Source of the DNA: Haloplanus litoreus
GTDB lineage: Archaea > Halobacteriota > Halobacteria > Halobacteriales > Haloferacaceae
Assembly: GCF_042677945.1 (NCBI RefSeq)
Contig: NZ_JBHUDN010000019.1
Strand: one strand, 5' to 3'
DNA: 64,000 nucleotides
Below the pieces are notes generated by a model. The model was not told the DNA's origin. It saw only the letters and a list, made by a program, of their open reading frames with translations, and ran no database searches. The position numbers and the translations under genes are program-made. Within the stretch, counting starts at the first letter, position 1. Each line of letters starts with the position of its first letter. Positions 25,049-34,129 of the stretch are shown one piece after another.

Positions 25049-25633
25049 GTGTCGAACTCCCGTCGCCGGTCGACGTGGGCGTGGGGCGCAGCCGCCGTCT
25101 CTCCCCTCGGGTGGAGCACCGCGGACGTGAGCGCCCTCGCCGACGCCGGCCCGTTCCGGGCGGTGGCGTCCGCACTCCTCGTCCTCGCCGTCGGCGCGGC
25201 GCTCCGGTACCGCTGGCCCGGCGCCGTCGACCGGGCCGTCGACGCCACGCTGGCACGGCCGAAGCGGACACCGGTCTACGGCGTGGCGGCGGCGGCGGTC
25301 GGGTGGCTCGTGGTGGCCTACGGCTTCGCTCAGGCGTTCCGCCTCGGAAACGGCCTCGGAACGGCGGCGGTGGTGCTCGGCGTCGGCGGTGTGCTGGCCG
25401 TCTCGGGTGCCGGGTTCGTCGTCCTCGGAACGACCGTCGTGTCGGTGCTCGACGGGGAGTGGACGTGGACCGGTCCGCTCGTCGGCGCTGGCATCAGTGG
25501 CCTGGTGTGGCTGGCGCTCCCGCTCGGCCCGGCGCTCGTGGTCTGGATACTGCTGGCGGCGACCGGACTTGGCGGCCCGACGCGGCGGTGGGTCCACGCG
25601 TCGCGGCAGGTCGAACGCGTCGTCGAGGAGTGA
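25049..25633 (+). CDS. Hydrophobic membrane protein, function unknown
   Basis: A 194-residue protein with about five hydrophobic segments (PFRAVASALLVLAVGAAL, VYGVAAAAVGWLVVAYGF, LGTAAVVLGVGGVLAVSGAGFVVLG, LVGAGISGLVWLALPL, ALVVWILLAATGL) and charged ends. The start is GTG at 25049. It converges with the betaine-type BCCT gene, ending 16 nt from it. No recognised family or motif. Confidence 0.65.
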   Translation: MSNSRRRSTWAWGAAAVSPLGWSTADVSALADAGPFRAVASALLVLAVGAALRYRWPGAVDRAVDATLARPKRTPVYGVAAAAVGWLVVAYGFAQAFRLGNGLGTAAVVLGVGGVLAVSGAGFVVLGTTVVSVLDGEWTWTGPLVGAGISGLVWLALPLGPALVVWILLAATGLGGPTRRWVHASRQVERVVEE

Positions 25634-25648
25634 AAACCGAACCCGACG

Positions 25649-27400
25649 TCAGTCGCTGCTGGCCGCGTCGTCGCCCTCCCTGACGTCAGTCACCATCTCG
25701 TCGCCGGCAGTGACCACGTCGACGTTCTCTCGGTCGGTGAGTTCCTCGATGGTTTCGGCGAACTCCTCGGATTCGAGGATCTCGTACTCGTTGCTGAGTC
25801 CGAGGTAGACGGTGTAACACATCAGACAGAGGATGGCGGCGAACGGCAGCCCGGTCGTGATAGCGGCCGTCTGCAGGGCACCGAGGCCACCGCCCCAGAG
25901 CAGGATGGCGGCGACGAGGCCCTCGGTGACCGCCCAGAAGATGCGCTGGGTCCGCGGGACGTCGTGCTTGCCGCCGGAGGTCAGGTGGTCGATGACCAGC
26001 GATCCGGAGTCGGAGGAAGTGACGAAGAAGGTGATAACGAGGAGGGTGGCGAGGATACCCGACACCGCGCCGAGGGGGAACTGTTCGAGCATGGCGAACA
26101 TGGCGACGGTCTGTCCGACCTCGTTGTAGGTCTGCAGCGCCGCGCCGTTGCCGACGAGCGAGTTGAACAACGCGCTCCCGCCGAAGGTGGACAGCCAGAT
26201 GGTGGAGAACATCGCCGGGAGCACCAACACGCCGAGAACGAACTCGCGGACGGTGCGTCCCTTCGAGATACGGGCGATGAACATACCGACGAAAGGCGAC
26301 CACGCGATCCACCAGCCCCAGTAGAAGACGGTCCACGCGGTGACCGTATCGCCACCGGGAGAGAGGGTACCACGGAAGAAGCCGAGCGCGAGGATGTTGT
26401 TGAAGTAGGTGCCGAGACCCTCGACCCACGAGCCGAGGATGAAGACCGTCGGCCCCACGAGCAACAGGAAGCCGAGCAACGCGAGCATCAGGTAGAGGTT
26501 GAGCGTACTCAGTCGCTTGACGCCGCCGTCGAGACCGGCCGCCACCGAGAGGGTCGCGATAGCGGTGATCCCCGCGATGAGGAGGATCTGAACGGTCGTG
26601 TTGGAGGGGATAGCGAACAGACCGAGGAGGTCGCCGCCGACGTAGGAGAGGCCGGTGTTGACCTGAGCGACTCCGAGACCGAGGGACGTCGCGAGGCCGA
26701 ACAGGGTCGCGAACACCGTCACCAGGTCGATGACGTGACCCGGCCAGCCGTAGATTCGGTCACCGAGCAACGGCCAGAAGATAGAGCGGAACGTGAGAGG
26801 CAGGCCGCGGTTGAACGAGAAGAAAGCGAGACCGAGGCCGACGAGACCGTAGACGGCCCACGGGTGGAAGCCCCAGTGGAAGAACGTCTGGGCCATCGCC
26901 GCCGACGCCGCGGCACCCGTCCCTGCTTCGGCGCCGAAAAAGCCCGGAACGTTCTGGAAGTAGTACAGCGGTTCGGAGACGCTGAAGAACATGAGACCGA
27001 TACCCATACCGGCGCTGAACAGCATCGCCATCCACGAAAAGTCGCTGAACTCCTTTTCGGCCTGCACGCCGCCGATTCGGATCTTGCCGTACTTGCTGAA
27101 CGCGAAAAAGAGCAAGACGACGATGAAGATGTTCACCGACAGTAGGTAGAACCAGCCGAAGTTCTCGCCGATGAAGTTGAACAGGGCCGTGTACATGGCC
27201 GATGCCTGGTCGCCGAGCAGTACCGTGACGGCGATAAAGAGCGCGATGAGTACGAGCGCGATGGGGAAGACGACCGGATGGATGTCGAACCCGAGTGCCT
27301 GGATGTTCGTGTCCCCGGGTTCTCGGTCGGATTCGGGGTGGAACAGTTCCACCTGCAGACCCTCGGACATCGCACCGGTCGTCTCGTCTGACTCAGCCAT
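25649..27400 (-). CDS. BCCT family transporter, likely glycine-betaine importer
   Basis: A 583-residue, 12-helix BCCT transporter with a hydrophilic N-terminus of about 40 residues and an acidic C-terminal tail of about 60 residues. Signature: MGIGLMFFSVSEPLYYF, FHWGFHPWAVYG, TVFYWGWWIAWSPFVGMFIARISKGR and FVTSSDSGSLVID. The motif GMGIGL with aromatic WxWW residues is that of betaine/carnitine carriers. It is adjacent to dimethylglycine- and sarcosine-oxidising genes, so import of glycine betaine for catabolism, and not only osmoprotection, is inferred. An AT-rich GAATATC near 27456 may be its promoter. Confidence 0.92.
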   Translation of the reverse strand: MAESDETTGAMSEGLQVELFHPESDREPGDTNIQALGFDIHPVVFPIALVLIALFIAVTVLLGDQASAMYTALFNFIGENFGWFYLLSVNIFIVVLLFFAFSKYGKIRIGGVQAEKEFSDFSWMAMLFSAGMGIGLMFFSVSEPLYYFQNVPGFFGAEAGTGAAASAAMAQTFFHWGFHPWAVYGLVGLGLAFFSFNRGLPLTFRSIFWPLLGDRIYGWPGHVIDLVTVFATLFGLATSLGLGVAQVNTGLSYVGGDLLGLFAIPSNTTVQILLIAGITAIATLSVAAGLDGGVKRLSTLNLYLMLALLGFLLLVGPTVFILGSWVEGLGTYFNNILALGFFRGTLSPGGDTVTAWTVFYWGWWIAWSPFVGMFIARISKGRTVREFVLGVLVLPAMFSTIWLSTFGGSALFNSLVGNGAALQTYNEVGQTVAMFAMLEQFPLGAVSGILATLLVITFFVTSSDSGSLVIDHLTSGGKHDVPRTQRIFWAVTEGLVAAILLWGGGLGALQTAAITTGLPFAAILCLMCYTVYLGLSNEYEILESEEFAETIEELTDRENVDVVTAGDEMVTDVREGDDAASSD

Positions 27401-27713
27401 ACCGTGCCTCCGTCCGGCCGTTGCCGGCCGCGTGTGGTGGGTTGCTCATAGTCGGATATTCGTGTCTGAACCGTCGATTGTCGTTCTGTACGCCGTTCAA
27501 TCCGGCGACCGTCTCCCGTCACGCGCGGTCCCTCGCCCTGTCCTGTGGGCATAGGTACCCGCCACCATGACAGGATACCACATAGACCCCTACTCGTTCT
27601 GTCAGATAAAGCTTGGTGTTTTTCGGGAGTATCCGGAGCCGGCAGTTGGGGTCCCGAGGGGGTGTCCCGGCCGACTGTGGCCCGAAAGCGAGCACCCCGG
27701 GCACGAGCGCCCG
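27401..27713. other. Intergenic region between the BCCT and dimethylglycine-dehydrogenase-like genes
   Basis: A 313-bp region. It carries the probable BCCT promoter (GAATATC on the minus strand near 27456-27462), AGATAAAGC at about 27603 and a T5 run near 27617. No gene is convincing. The 61-codon frame seen on the minus strand has unnatural composition. Confidence 0.45.
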
Positions 27714-30269
27714 CTAGCGCAGAATCTTCTCTCGACCGGGGTCGAACAGGGGCTCCTCGCGCACGGTGGCGTCGTACGTCTCGCCCTCGCAGGTGACCCG
27801 AACGGCGGTCCCGGGGTCGGCGTACTCGCTCGGCACGTAGGTGTAGGCGATGGACTCGCCGACGCTGTAGCCGAAGTCAGCGGCCTGTACGTAGCCGAGC
27901 GTCTCGCCGTCTTTCGTGACGGGACGCCCGCTCAACAGTCGATCCGTCGAATCGTCGAGGGTGAGCGGGACGATGCGACTGTCGACGCCCGACTCTCGGA
28001 TATCCTCCAGCGCATCCTTACCCACGAAGTCCGTGTCCATGTCCACCGCGAAGGGAAGTCCCGCGGCGAAGGGGTCGGTGTCGGTGTCGATATCCGTCCC
28101 CCAGAGCCGAAACCCCTTCTCCAGACGCATCGACTCCAGCGCCCCGCCGCCCATAGGGCGCACGTCGAGGTCCTGGCCCGCCTCCCGGAGCGTCTCCCAG
28201 AGGCGCGCGCCGTACTCGGCCGGCGCCCACAGTTCCCAGCCGAGTTCGCCGACGTAAGAGACTCGCATCGCGACGACGGGGACCTCGCCGACGTACAGTT
28301 GCTTGGCGGAGAAGTAGGGGAAGCCCTCGGCCGAGACGTCGGCCTCGGTGACTCGCTGGAGCAGGAGTCGGGATTTCGGGCCCCAGAGCCCGATGGTGGA
28401 GCGACCACCCTCCTCGACGGTGACCGAGACTGTCTCCGGGGCGTGTTCCTTCAGCCACGATCCGTGGATGCCCGGCGAGTTGCCGCCGCCGGTGGTCACC
28501 ATGTACTCGTCCTCGTCGAGGCGGACGACGGTCACGTCCGCGAGGATGTTCCCGCCCTCGTTCAGGAGGAGGGAGTACCGCACTTTCCCCACGTCGATGT
28601 CGACGTCGTTGCTGCAGACCCGCTGGAGGAAGGTACCGGCGTCGCTCCCCTCGACGACGATGGAACTGAACGGCGTCATGTCGAACAGGGAGACGTGTTC
28701 GCGGGTGTGGAGGTGTTCGGCACCCTCGATGGGCGAGCGGTTGACTCCCTGCCACCCCTCCTGTTCGGGGATGCGGTCCGCGTACCGCTCGACTAGGTCG
28801 GCGTTGGACTCGTACCACTGGGCCGACTCCCACCCGCCGCTCTGGACGAACTCCGCGCCGAGTTCGTCCTGCTGGTGGTAGAAGGGACTCCGGCGGAGGC
28901 CGCGGTGGTCCTCGGGTTGCCAGTTGGGTTCGACGATGCTGTAGACCTGACGGTACCGCGTCGCACCCCGGTCGACGAAGTAGGGCTTGCTCCCGGCGTG
29001 GGGTTCGAACCGGTTCACGTGGATAGCTCCCGTATCGACCGGGCCGTCGGGCAGTTTCGGCACGCCCGTCTCCATCCACTCGGCCAGAATCCTGCCGTAG
29101 CCGCCGGAGTGAGTCCACCAAATGGCGAGGGCAGTCCACAGACCGTCGACGGCGGCCGTTTCGCCGAGGACCGGCATGCCGTCGGGGGTGAACACGAAGA
29201 TGCCGTTCTCGGTCGCCTGGAACGCCGCGTCCTCGGAGACGGGGAGGAGTTCCTCGAAGGCCCGCTTCGGCGACTTGTCGCGGTCGGGGTGGGTCGCCCG
29301 CTCCCAGTGCTCGTCGGTGAAGTCGTGGACCGACGCCTGTCGCTCCTCGGTGTTTTTCCCCATGGCGTCGGGGTCGACGGAGAGCGACTCGTGATTGTAC
29401 GAACCGAGGCCGAGGCTGTCGCCGTGGGTGCGGAAGTAAAGCGAGTGGTCCTGGTCGCGGCCGACCGGGCGGCTCGGTGCCTTGCCCATCACGTCGGCGA
29501 TGCGGCGGTCGCCGGGCACGTCGAGGGCGTCGGTGTCGACGCGGGTCGCGGGGGCCTCACCGGCGAGTTCTTCGAGGGGCTCGGTGACCACGTACTGGTG
29601 TTCGACGGGGGCGATGGGGAGGTCGACCCCCGCGAGCTTGCCGGTCTGGTATCCCCAGTTGTTGGTGGCGACCACGCAGCGGTCACACTCGATCCGACCC
29701 CGGTCCGTCTCGACTGCCGTCACGTCGCCGCCGGCCACGTCGAGGTCCGTCACCGACGTGTGGCCGTAGAAGTCGGCGTCCGACCCCTCGATGTACCACT
29801 GGAGGGCGGCGACGCCGTCGACTCGGCCGTCGGTGGGCGAGTAGTAGCCGCCGAGGATGGCGTCCTCGTTCACCAGCGGGAGGTGATCGGTGACCTCCTC
29901 GGGAGTCAGCAGTTGCGGGTCGGGGAGCCCGTAGGCCGTAGCGTGTTCGACCCGTCGCTGGAGGAAGTCCATCCGCTCCTCGGAGCGGGCGACTTCGATG
30001 CCACCGACCTCGTCGTAGACGCCGGCGTCGGAGAGCAGGCGACCGGTGTAGTGAGCCGTCTTCGTCATGAGCTTCGACGGCGACGTCTGGAACATGATGC
30101 CCGGAGCGTGTGTCGACGACCCGCCGGTGACCGGCAGGGGACCTTGATCGACGACGACGACGTCCTCGGCGCCGAGTTCCGAGAGATGGTACGCGACGCT
30201 ACAGCCGACGGCGCCGGCGCCGATGACGACGGTCCGCGCCGACTCCGGGAGTGCGGTATCCGTACTCAT
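27714..30269 (-). CDS. FAD-dependent dimethylglycine dehydrogenase-like protein with GcvT domains
   Basis: Expected to oxidise dimethylglycine (or sarcosine) and pass the one-carbon unit to tetrahydrofolate. The 851-residue protein has an N-terminal Rossmann FAD site (VVIGAGAVGCSVAYHL). GSSTHAPG follows, where His54 matches the covalent-FAD histidine of dimethylglycine oxidases. Next come the DAO barrel to about residue 390, a linker domain and C-terminal GcvT folate-binding domains (TPFSSIVVEGSDAGTFLQR, GELGWELWAPAEYG). The start at 30269 (MSTDTALPES) is chosen over a short basic extension. A 22-bp element upstream is shared with the HalOD1 gene at 35.9 kb. Confidence 0.88.
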   Translation of the reverse strand: MSTDTALPESARTVVIGAGAVGCSVAYHLSELGAEDVVVVDQGPLPVTGGSSTHAPGIMFQTSPSKLMTKTAHYTGRLLSDAGVYDEVGGIEVARSEERMDFLQRRVEHATAYGLPDPQLLTPEEVTDHLPLVNEDAILGGYYSPTDGRVDGVAALQWYIEGSDADFYGHTSVTDLDVAGGDVTAVETDRGRIECDRCVVATNNWGYQTGKLAGVDLPIAPVEHQYVVTEPLEELAGEAPATRVDTDALDVPGDRRIADVMGKAPSRPVGRDQDHSLYFRTHGDSLGLGSYNHESLSVDPDAMGKNTEERQASVHDFTDEHWERATHPDRDKSPKRAFEELLPVSEDAAFQATENGIFVFTPDGMPVLGETAAVDGLWTALAIWWTHSGGYGRILAEWMETGVPKLPDGPVDTGAIHVNRFEPHAGSKPYFVDRGATRYRQVYSIVEPNWQPEDHRGLRRSPFYHQQDELGAEFVQSGGWESAQWYESNADLVERYADRIPEQEGWQGVNRSPIEGAEHLHTREHVSLFDMTPFSSIVVEGSDAGTFLQRVCSNDVDIDVGKVRYSLLLNEGGNILADVTVVRLDEDEYMVTTGGGNSPGIHGSWLKEHAPETVSVTVEEGGRSTIGLWGPKSRLLLQRVTEADVSAEGFPYFSAKQLYVGEVPVVAMRVSYVGELGWELWAPAEYGARLWETLREAGQDLDVRPMGGGALESMRLEKGFRLWGTDIDTDTDPFAAGLPFAVDMDTDFVGKDALEDIRESGVDSRIVPLTLDDSTDRLLSGRPVTKDGETLGYVQAADFGYSVGESIAYTYVPSEYADPGTAVRVTCEGETYDATVREEPLFDPGREKILR

Positions 30270-30310
30270 AGAACGTCCCGTACGTCTCGCCGAACCCGTC
30301 AAAAGGTTCC

Positions 30311-30332
30311 GGGTGCCTCACCTGCGACGTTT
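30311..30332 (-). promoter_or_regulatory. Shared operator-like element upstream of the dimethylglycine-dehydrogenase-like gene
   Basis: The plus strand reads GGGTGCCTCACCTGCGACG followed by TTT. It matches 36222-36243, upstream of the HalOD1 gene, at 20 of 22 bases, in the same orientation relative to the gene. It sits 42 nt before the start codon, next to an AT-rich T7 stretch that could be the TATA box. Confidence 0.55.
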
Positions 30333-30334
30333 TT

Positions 30335-31477
30335 TTACTCGAACCGGTCGAGGCGGAACATCCCGATGGGGTGGTCGGTGTCGCCGTCGGCGGCCAGATC
30401 GGCGAGAATCTCGCCGATGACGGTGGCGAACTTGAACCCGTGACCCGAGAACCCCGCACCGACGACCACCTGCGGGTGGTCGGGCAACCGGTCGAGGATG
30501 AAGTGCTCGTCCGGGGAGTTGGTGAACATGCAGGTGGCGAGTCGCATCGTCGGCCCGGCGGCATCCGGGAAGTACTTCTCCGTGAAGTCGCGGAGGAGCA
30601 CCTCGTCCTGTGGACCGGGGTCGGTGTCGTAGTCGTCCGGGTCGACCGACTCGTCGAGGTGGTGGTATTTCCCCAGTTTGAACCCGGGGACGTCGTAGAT
30701 GGGCAGGCCGTAGAAGCGGCCCTCGGGAACCTCGATGTTCCACACGGGGAGGCTGTCGGGGTCGAACAGGGAGGGCGTCTCCGGCTGGAACCACGCGAGC
30801 ACCTGTCGTTCGGGAACGGCCAGTCCGGAGAGCGCGTCGGCGAGTTTGTAGTTCCACGCGCCCGCGGCCAGGACGAGCCGATCCGCCTCGTAGGTGTCCT
30901 TGTCCGTCCAGACGCGAACGCCCCCGTCCGGAGTCGGCGCCCAGTCGTAGACGCCCTCGCGAGCACGAATCTCGGCACCCGCCGCCTGCGCGGCTTCGGT
31001 GTGGCCGACGATGGACTGCTCGGGGACGACGAACCCACCGTCTTCCTGATAGACCGCACGGTAGTCGTCGGGGAGGCTGTACCCGGGGAACCGCTCGTTC
31101 AGTTCCGCGCCCGTCAACACCTCGTGAGGAATGTCGTGTTCTTCACAGGACCGGCGCGACCCCTCGAACACTTCGTTCCCCTGCGGGGCCGCGTCGATGG
31201 AGCCGGTGCGATGGATCACGGGGCGTCCCGTCTCGTCGGCCAAGTCGTCCCAGAGTTCGTAGGCCCGTTCGATCAGCGGAATGTACGACGGGTGTTCGTA
31301 GTACGCCCGCCGGATGATGCGGGTGATGCCGTGGGAGGACCCCTGGGTGTGTGGAACGTCGAATCGCTCCAGACCGAGGACGTCGGCTCCCCGGTTGGCG
31401 AGGTGGTACGCCGTTGCGCTGCCCATGCCGCCGACGCCGACGACGATCACGTCGCGTCGCTCGTCGCTCGAACTCAT
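30335..31477 (-). CDS. Monomeric sarcosine oxidase / N-methyl amino-acid oxidase-like flavoprotein
   Basis: A 380-residue flavoenzyme of the MSOX/MTOX family, which demethylates sarcosine (or N-methyltryptophan) to the amine and formaldehyde. It has an FAD Rossmann motif VIVVGVGGMGSATAYHL, FDVPHTQGSSHGITRIIRRAYYEHP, and Cys316 in ATCMFTNSPDEHF. Cys316 is equivalent to the covalent-FAD Cys315 of Bacillus MSOX, one residue off. The start at 31477 (MSSSDERRDVIVVG) avoids a non-acidic extension. It lies 65 nt upstream of the dimethylglycine-dehydrogenase-like gene, so the two are probably sequential in betaine demethylation. Confidence 0.88.
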   Translation of the reverse strand: MSSSDERRDVIVVGVGGMGSATAYHLANRGADVLGLERFDVPHTQGSSHGITRIIRRAYYEHPSYIPLIERAYELWDDLADETGRPVIHRTGSIDAAPQGNEVFEGSRRSCEEHDIPHEVLTGAELNERFPGYSLPDDYRAVYQEDGGFVVPEQSIVGHTEAAQAAGAEIRAREGVYDWAPTPDGGVRVWTDKDTYEADRLVLAAGAWNYKLADALSGLAVPERQVLAWFQPETPSLFDPDSLPVWNIEVPEGRFYGLPIYDVPGFKLGKYHHLDESVDPDDYDTDPGPQDEVLLRDFTEKYFPDAAGPTMRLATCMFTNSPDEHFILDRLPDHPQVVVGAGFSGHGFKFATVIGEILADLAADGDTDHPIGMFRLDRFE

Positions 31478-31665
31478 ACGCCGCGGTTCGGGGGGGAAGA
31501 TATTGATGCTTGGGTCGTCACGCGAGGCGTTCGGGAACCCGACGATAACAGATCTATACGTGTTAAAATCTGGGTTCGGATCGCGTGCGTTCGGGGCGGA
31601 CGACTTATAACCCCCAAATAGCTGTGGTCCACGCTTATACATACGGAGACCGACGTTCATTGTCG

Positions 31666-33048
31666 ATGGCACACAACGATCCCTCGACGCTCGACGACCA
31701 CCCGAACCATCCGGATATCGATCAGTCGGATCGGACGCTCCCGCGGAACCTGCGACAGACCGGTGACCCGGGCATCGAGATGCTCGTCTCGACTCGCGTC
31801 CGGAAGTCCCCGTTCTTCGACAAGTCGTTCAACGAGGAGGGGGCGTGGCGCTGTACGGTGTACAACCGCATCTATCACCCGCGTGGCCTCGTCGAACCGG
31901 AAGACGGGGGAGCGATGAAGGAGTACGAGGCGCTGACGGAGAGCGTGACGCTGTGGGACGTCGCGGTCGAGCGACAGATCCGCGTCAAGGGGCCGGACGC
32001 CGAGGCGCTCACCAACTACGTTATCACGCGCGACGCCACGGAGATCGATCCGATGCACGGGAAGTACGTCATCCTCTGCAACGAAGACGGGGGCATCCTG
32101 AACGATCCGATCCTCCTGCGCGTCGCCGAGGACGAGTTCTGGTTCTCCATCTCGGACTCGACGCTCATGCAGTGGCTCCAGGGCGTCAACGTCGGCATGG
32201 ACTTCGACGTGGAGATCGACGAAATCGACGTGGCTCCGATGCAGATTCAGGGCCCGCTGTCGGAGGACGTGATGGTCGAAGTCGTCGGCGAGGAGGTCAG
32301 TGACATCCCCTACTACGGGCTGATGGACGCCGAGATCAACGGCTGCGACGTACTGGTGAGCCAGACCGGCTTCTCCGGCGAGAAGGGCTTCGAGATCTAC
32401 GTCAAGGACGCGAGCAAGAACGCCGAACGCGTCTGGGATCCCGTGATGGAGACGGTGAAAGACCACGGGGGGCGCCAGATCGCCCCCGGTCACCATCGTC
32501 GGATCGCGGCGGGCATCCTCTCGTGGGGCCAGGATATGGACCACGAAACCTCGCCGTTCCAAGTCAACCTCGGTTATCAGGTTCCCGACGACAAGGAAGC
32601 CGACTACGTCGGCAAGGAGGAACTGGAACGCCAGCAGGAACTGGTCGAGAACGGCGAGTACCCGTTCAACATGAAGATGGTCGGCTTGAAGATCGCTGGC
32701 GAGCCGATCCGCGATTACGCGCCGGACTTCTGGATCGTCTCCGATCCCGAGACGGGCAAGGAGTGTGGCTACATGACCTCGCCGTGGTGGAACCCGGACC
32801 TCGAAACCAACATCGGCCTCGGCTTCGTGCCCGCGGAGAAACTGGAGGCGGAGACCGACGCCCTCCTCAACGACGAAATCTACGAGGAGGATCTGGACCT
32901 CGAGTTCGCGGTGCACCTGCCCGACGAGTACGCCGAGGGTGACGAGCCCGCGTACGCGACGGTCGCGGAGGTGCCGTTCAAGGAGTCCGTGAACCCGAGC
33001 GCCCGGGAGCAGGCGAAACTGAACGCCCGGCAGGACGCCGACGAGTAA
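31666..33048 (+). CDS. GcvT-like folate-dependent methyltransferase/demethylase
   Basis: A 460-residue protein of the aminomethyltransferase (GcvT/DmdA) fold without an FAD domain. Blocks include LWDVAVERQIRVKGPDAEAL, DGGILNDPILLRVAEDEFWFS, MQIQGPLSEDVM and VLVSQTGFSGEKGFEIYV. It probably moves a methyl group from a donor onto tetrahydrofolate, as DMSP demethylase does. Co-location with a MetF-like gene, which would oxidise 5-methyl-THF, supports that. The substrate is not determined; glycine betaine or a related methylated solute is plausible. CTTATAC at about 31633-31640 is a good TATA box for the ATG at 31666. Confidence 0.85.
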   Translation: MAHNDPSTLDDHPNHPDIDQSDRTLPRNLRQTGDPGIEMLVSTRVRKSPFFDKSFNEEGAWRCTVYNRIYHPRGLVEPEDGGAMKEYEALTESVTLWDVAVERQIRVKGPDAEALTNYVITRDATEIDPMHGKYVILCNEDGGILNDPILLRVAEDEFWFSISDSTLMQWLQGVNVGMDFDVEIDEIDVAPMQIQGPLSEDVMVEVVGEEVSDIPYYGLMDAEINGCDVLVSQTGFSGEKGFEIYVKDASKNAERVWDPVMETVKDHGGRQIAPGHHRRIAAGILSWGQDMDHETSPFQVNLGYQVPDDKEADYVGKEELERQQELVENGEYPFNMKMVGLKIAGEPIRDYAPDFWIVSDPETGKECGYMTSPWWNPDLETNIGLGFVPAEKLEAETDALLNDEIYEEDLDLEFAVHLPDEYAEGDEPAYATVAEVPFKESVNPSAREQAKLNARQDADE

Positions 33049-33105
33049 CGCCCCAACAGCCCTATCCATCACGCGGCCCAACCATCGACGAGCCTGGACG
33101 GACAC

Positions 33106-33963
33106 ATGTCTCTGAGTACACCGACCCACTCCGCCGACGGCGCATCGACGCTGCTCACCGACCCCCGGTTCGAACTGATGCCCTTCGACAGCTTCGAGGA
33201 CCAGATGGAGCAACTGCCGGACGGCGCCGAGATCGCCGTCACGGCCTCGCCACAGCTCGGGCTCGACGCGACGGTGGAGTGGTCGGAGAAGGCGGCCGCC
33301 CGCGGCTACGAGCCCATCCCGCACGTCGCCGCACGCTACGTGCGCGACGAGGACCACCTCGACGACATCGCCGGCCGCCTCGTCGACGCCGGCGTCACCG
33401 ACATCTTCGTCCCCGGCGGTGACCGCGAGGACCCCGTCGGGGAGTTCGAGTCGGCCCACGAACTCCTCGTGGCCCTCGACGGCCTCGACTACGACTTCGA
33501 GGACGTGGGCATCACCGGCTACCCCGAGGGACACGACTTCCTCGACGACCGGACGCTGGCCGAGGCGATGGAGAAGAAAGCGCCCCACGCGACGTACCTG
33601 ACGACCCAGCTCTGTTACGATCCGGAGGCAGTCCGTCGCTGGATCGAGACGGTCCGTGACCGCGGGATCGACCTCCCCGTCGAGGTGGGGATTCCGGGGG
33701 TCATGAAGTACCAGCGGCTGCTGAACATCTCACAGAAAGTCGGCGTCGGCGATTCGATCCGCTTCCTGCGGAAGACGAGCGGCATCGTCGGCTTCGTCCG
33801 CCAACTGGTCGGCTCGCGCGGGAAGTACACGCCCGACGCCCTCGTCGACGGCCTGGCACCCTACGCCGACGACCCGGAGTACGGGATTCGCGGCCTCCAC
33901 ATCTACACGTTCAACCAAGTGGCCGACACCGAGGCGTGGCGACGCGGCCGACTCGACGAGTAG
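33106..33963 (+). CDS. Methylenetetrahydrofolate reductase-like protein
   Basis: A 285-residue TIM-barrel flavoprotein of the MetF family, interconverting 5-methyl- and 5,10-methylene-tetrahydrofolate. Visible features: IAVTASPQLGLDATVEWSEK, PHVAARYVRDEDHL, DIFVPGGDREDP, GITGYPEGHDF, YLTTQLCYDPEAV and a C-terminal GIRGLHIYTFNQV, all in family order. It starts 57 nt after the GcvT-like gene in the same direction. Together they form a likely two-step methyl oxidation module inside the betaine island. It may run in the oxidative direction here. Confidence 0.88.
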   Translation: MSLSTPTHSADGASTLLTDPRFELMPFDSFEDQMEQLPDGAEIAVTASPQLGLDATVEWSEKAAARGYEPIPHVAARYVRDEDHLDDIAGRLVDAGVTDIFVPGGDREDPVGEFESAHELLVALDGLDYDFEDVGITGYPEGHDFLDDRTLAEAMEKKAPHATYLTTQLCYDPEAVRRWIETVRDRGIDLPVEVGIPGVMKYQRLLNISQKVGVGDSIRFLRKTSGIVGFVRQLVGSRGKYTPDALVDGLAPYADDPEYGIRGLHIYTFNQVADTEAWRRGRLDE

Positions 33964-34008
33964 GAACTCCAACGCCCCATTTTTGACGAAACAGCCAGTA
34001 AATGTCGG

Positions 34009-34014
34009 TTTTTT
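34009..34014 (+). terminator. Poly-T terminator after the MetF-like gene
   Basis: Six Ts, 45 nt after the MetF-like stop and preceded by a T5 run at 33980-33984. Archaeal transcription commonly ends at such U tracts. Confidence 0.4.
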
Positions 34015-34129
34015 CACCGCGTTGTTCAAAGTATCGGTCGTGTCGGCTGTGGAACAGCAACCGCTGACTTAAGCACCACACGTGAGACAGGTCAGGGACT
34101 TTGATCCCGGGCCGTCGACGTGGTTGTAC

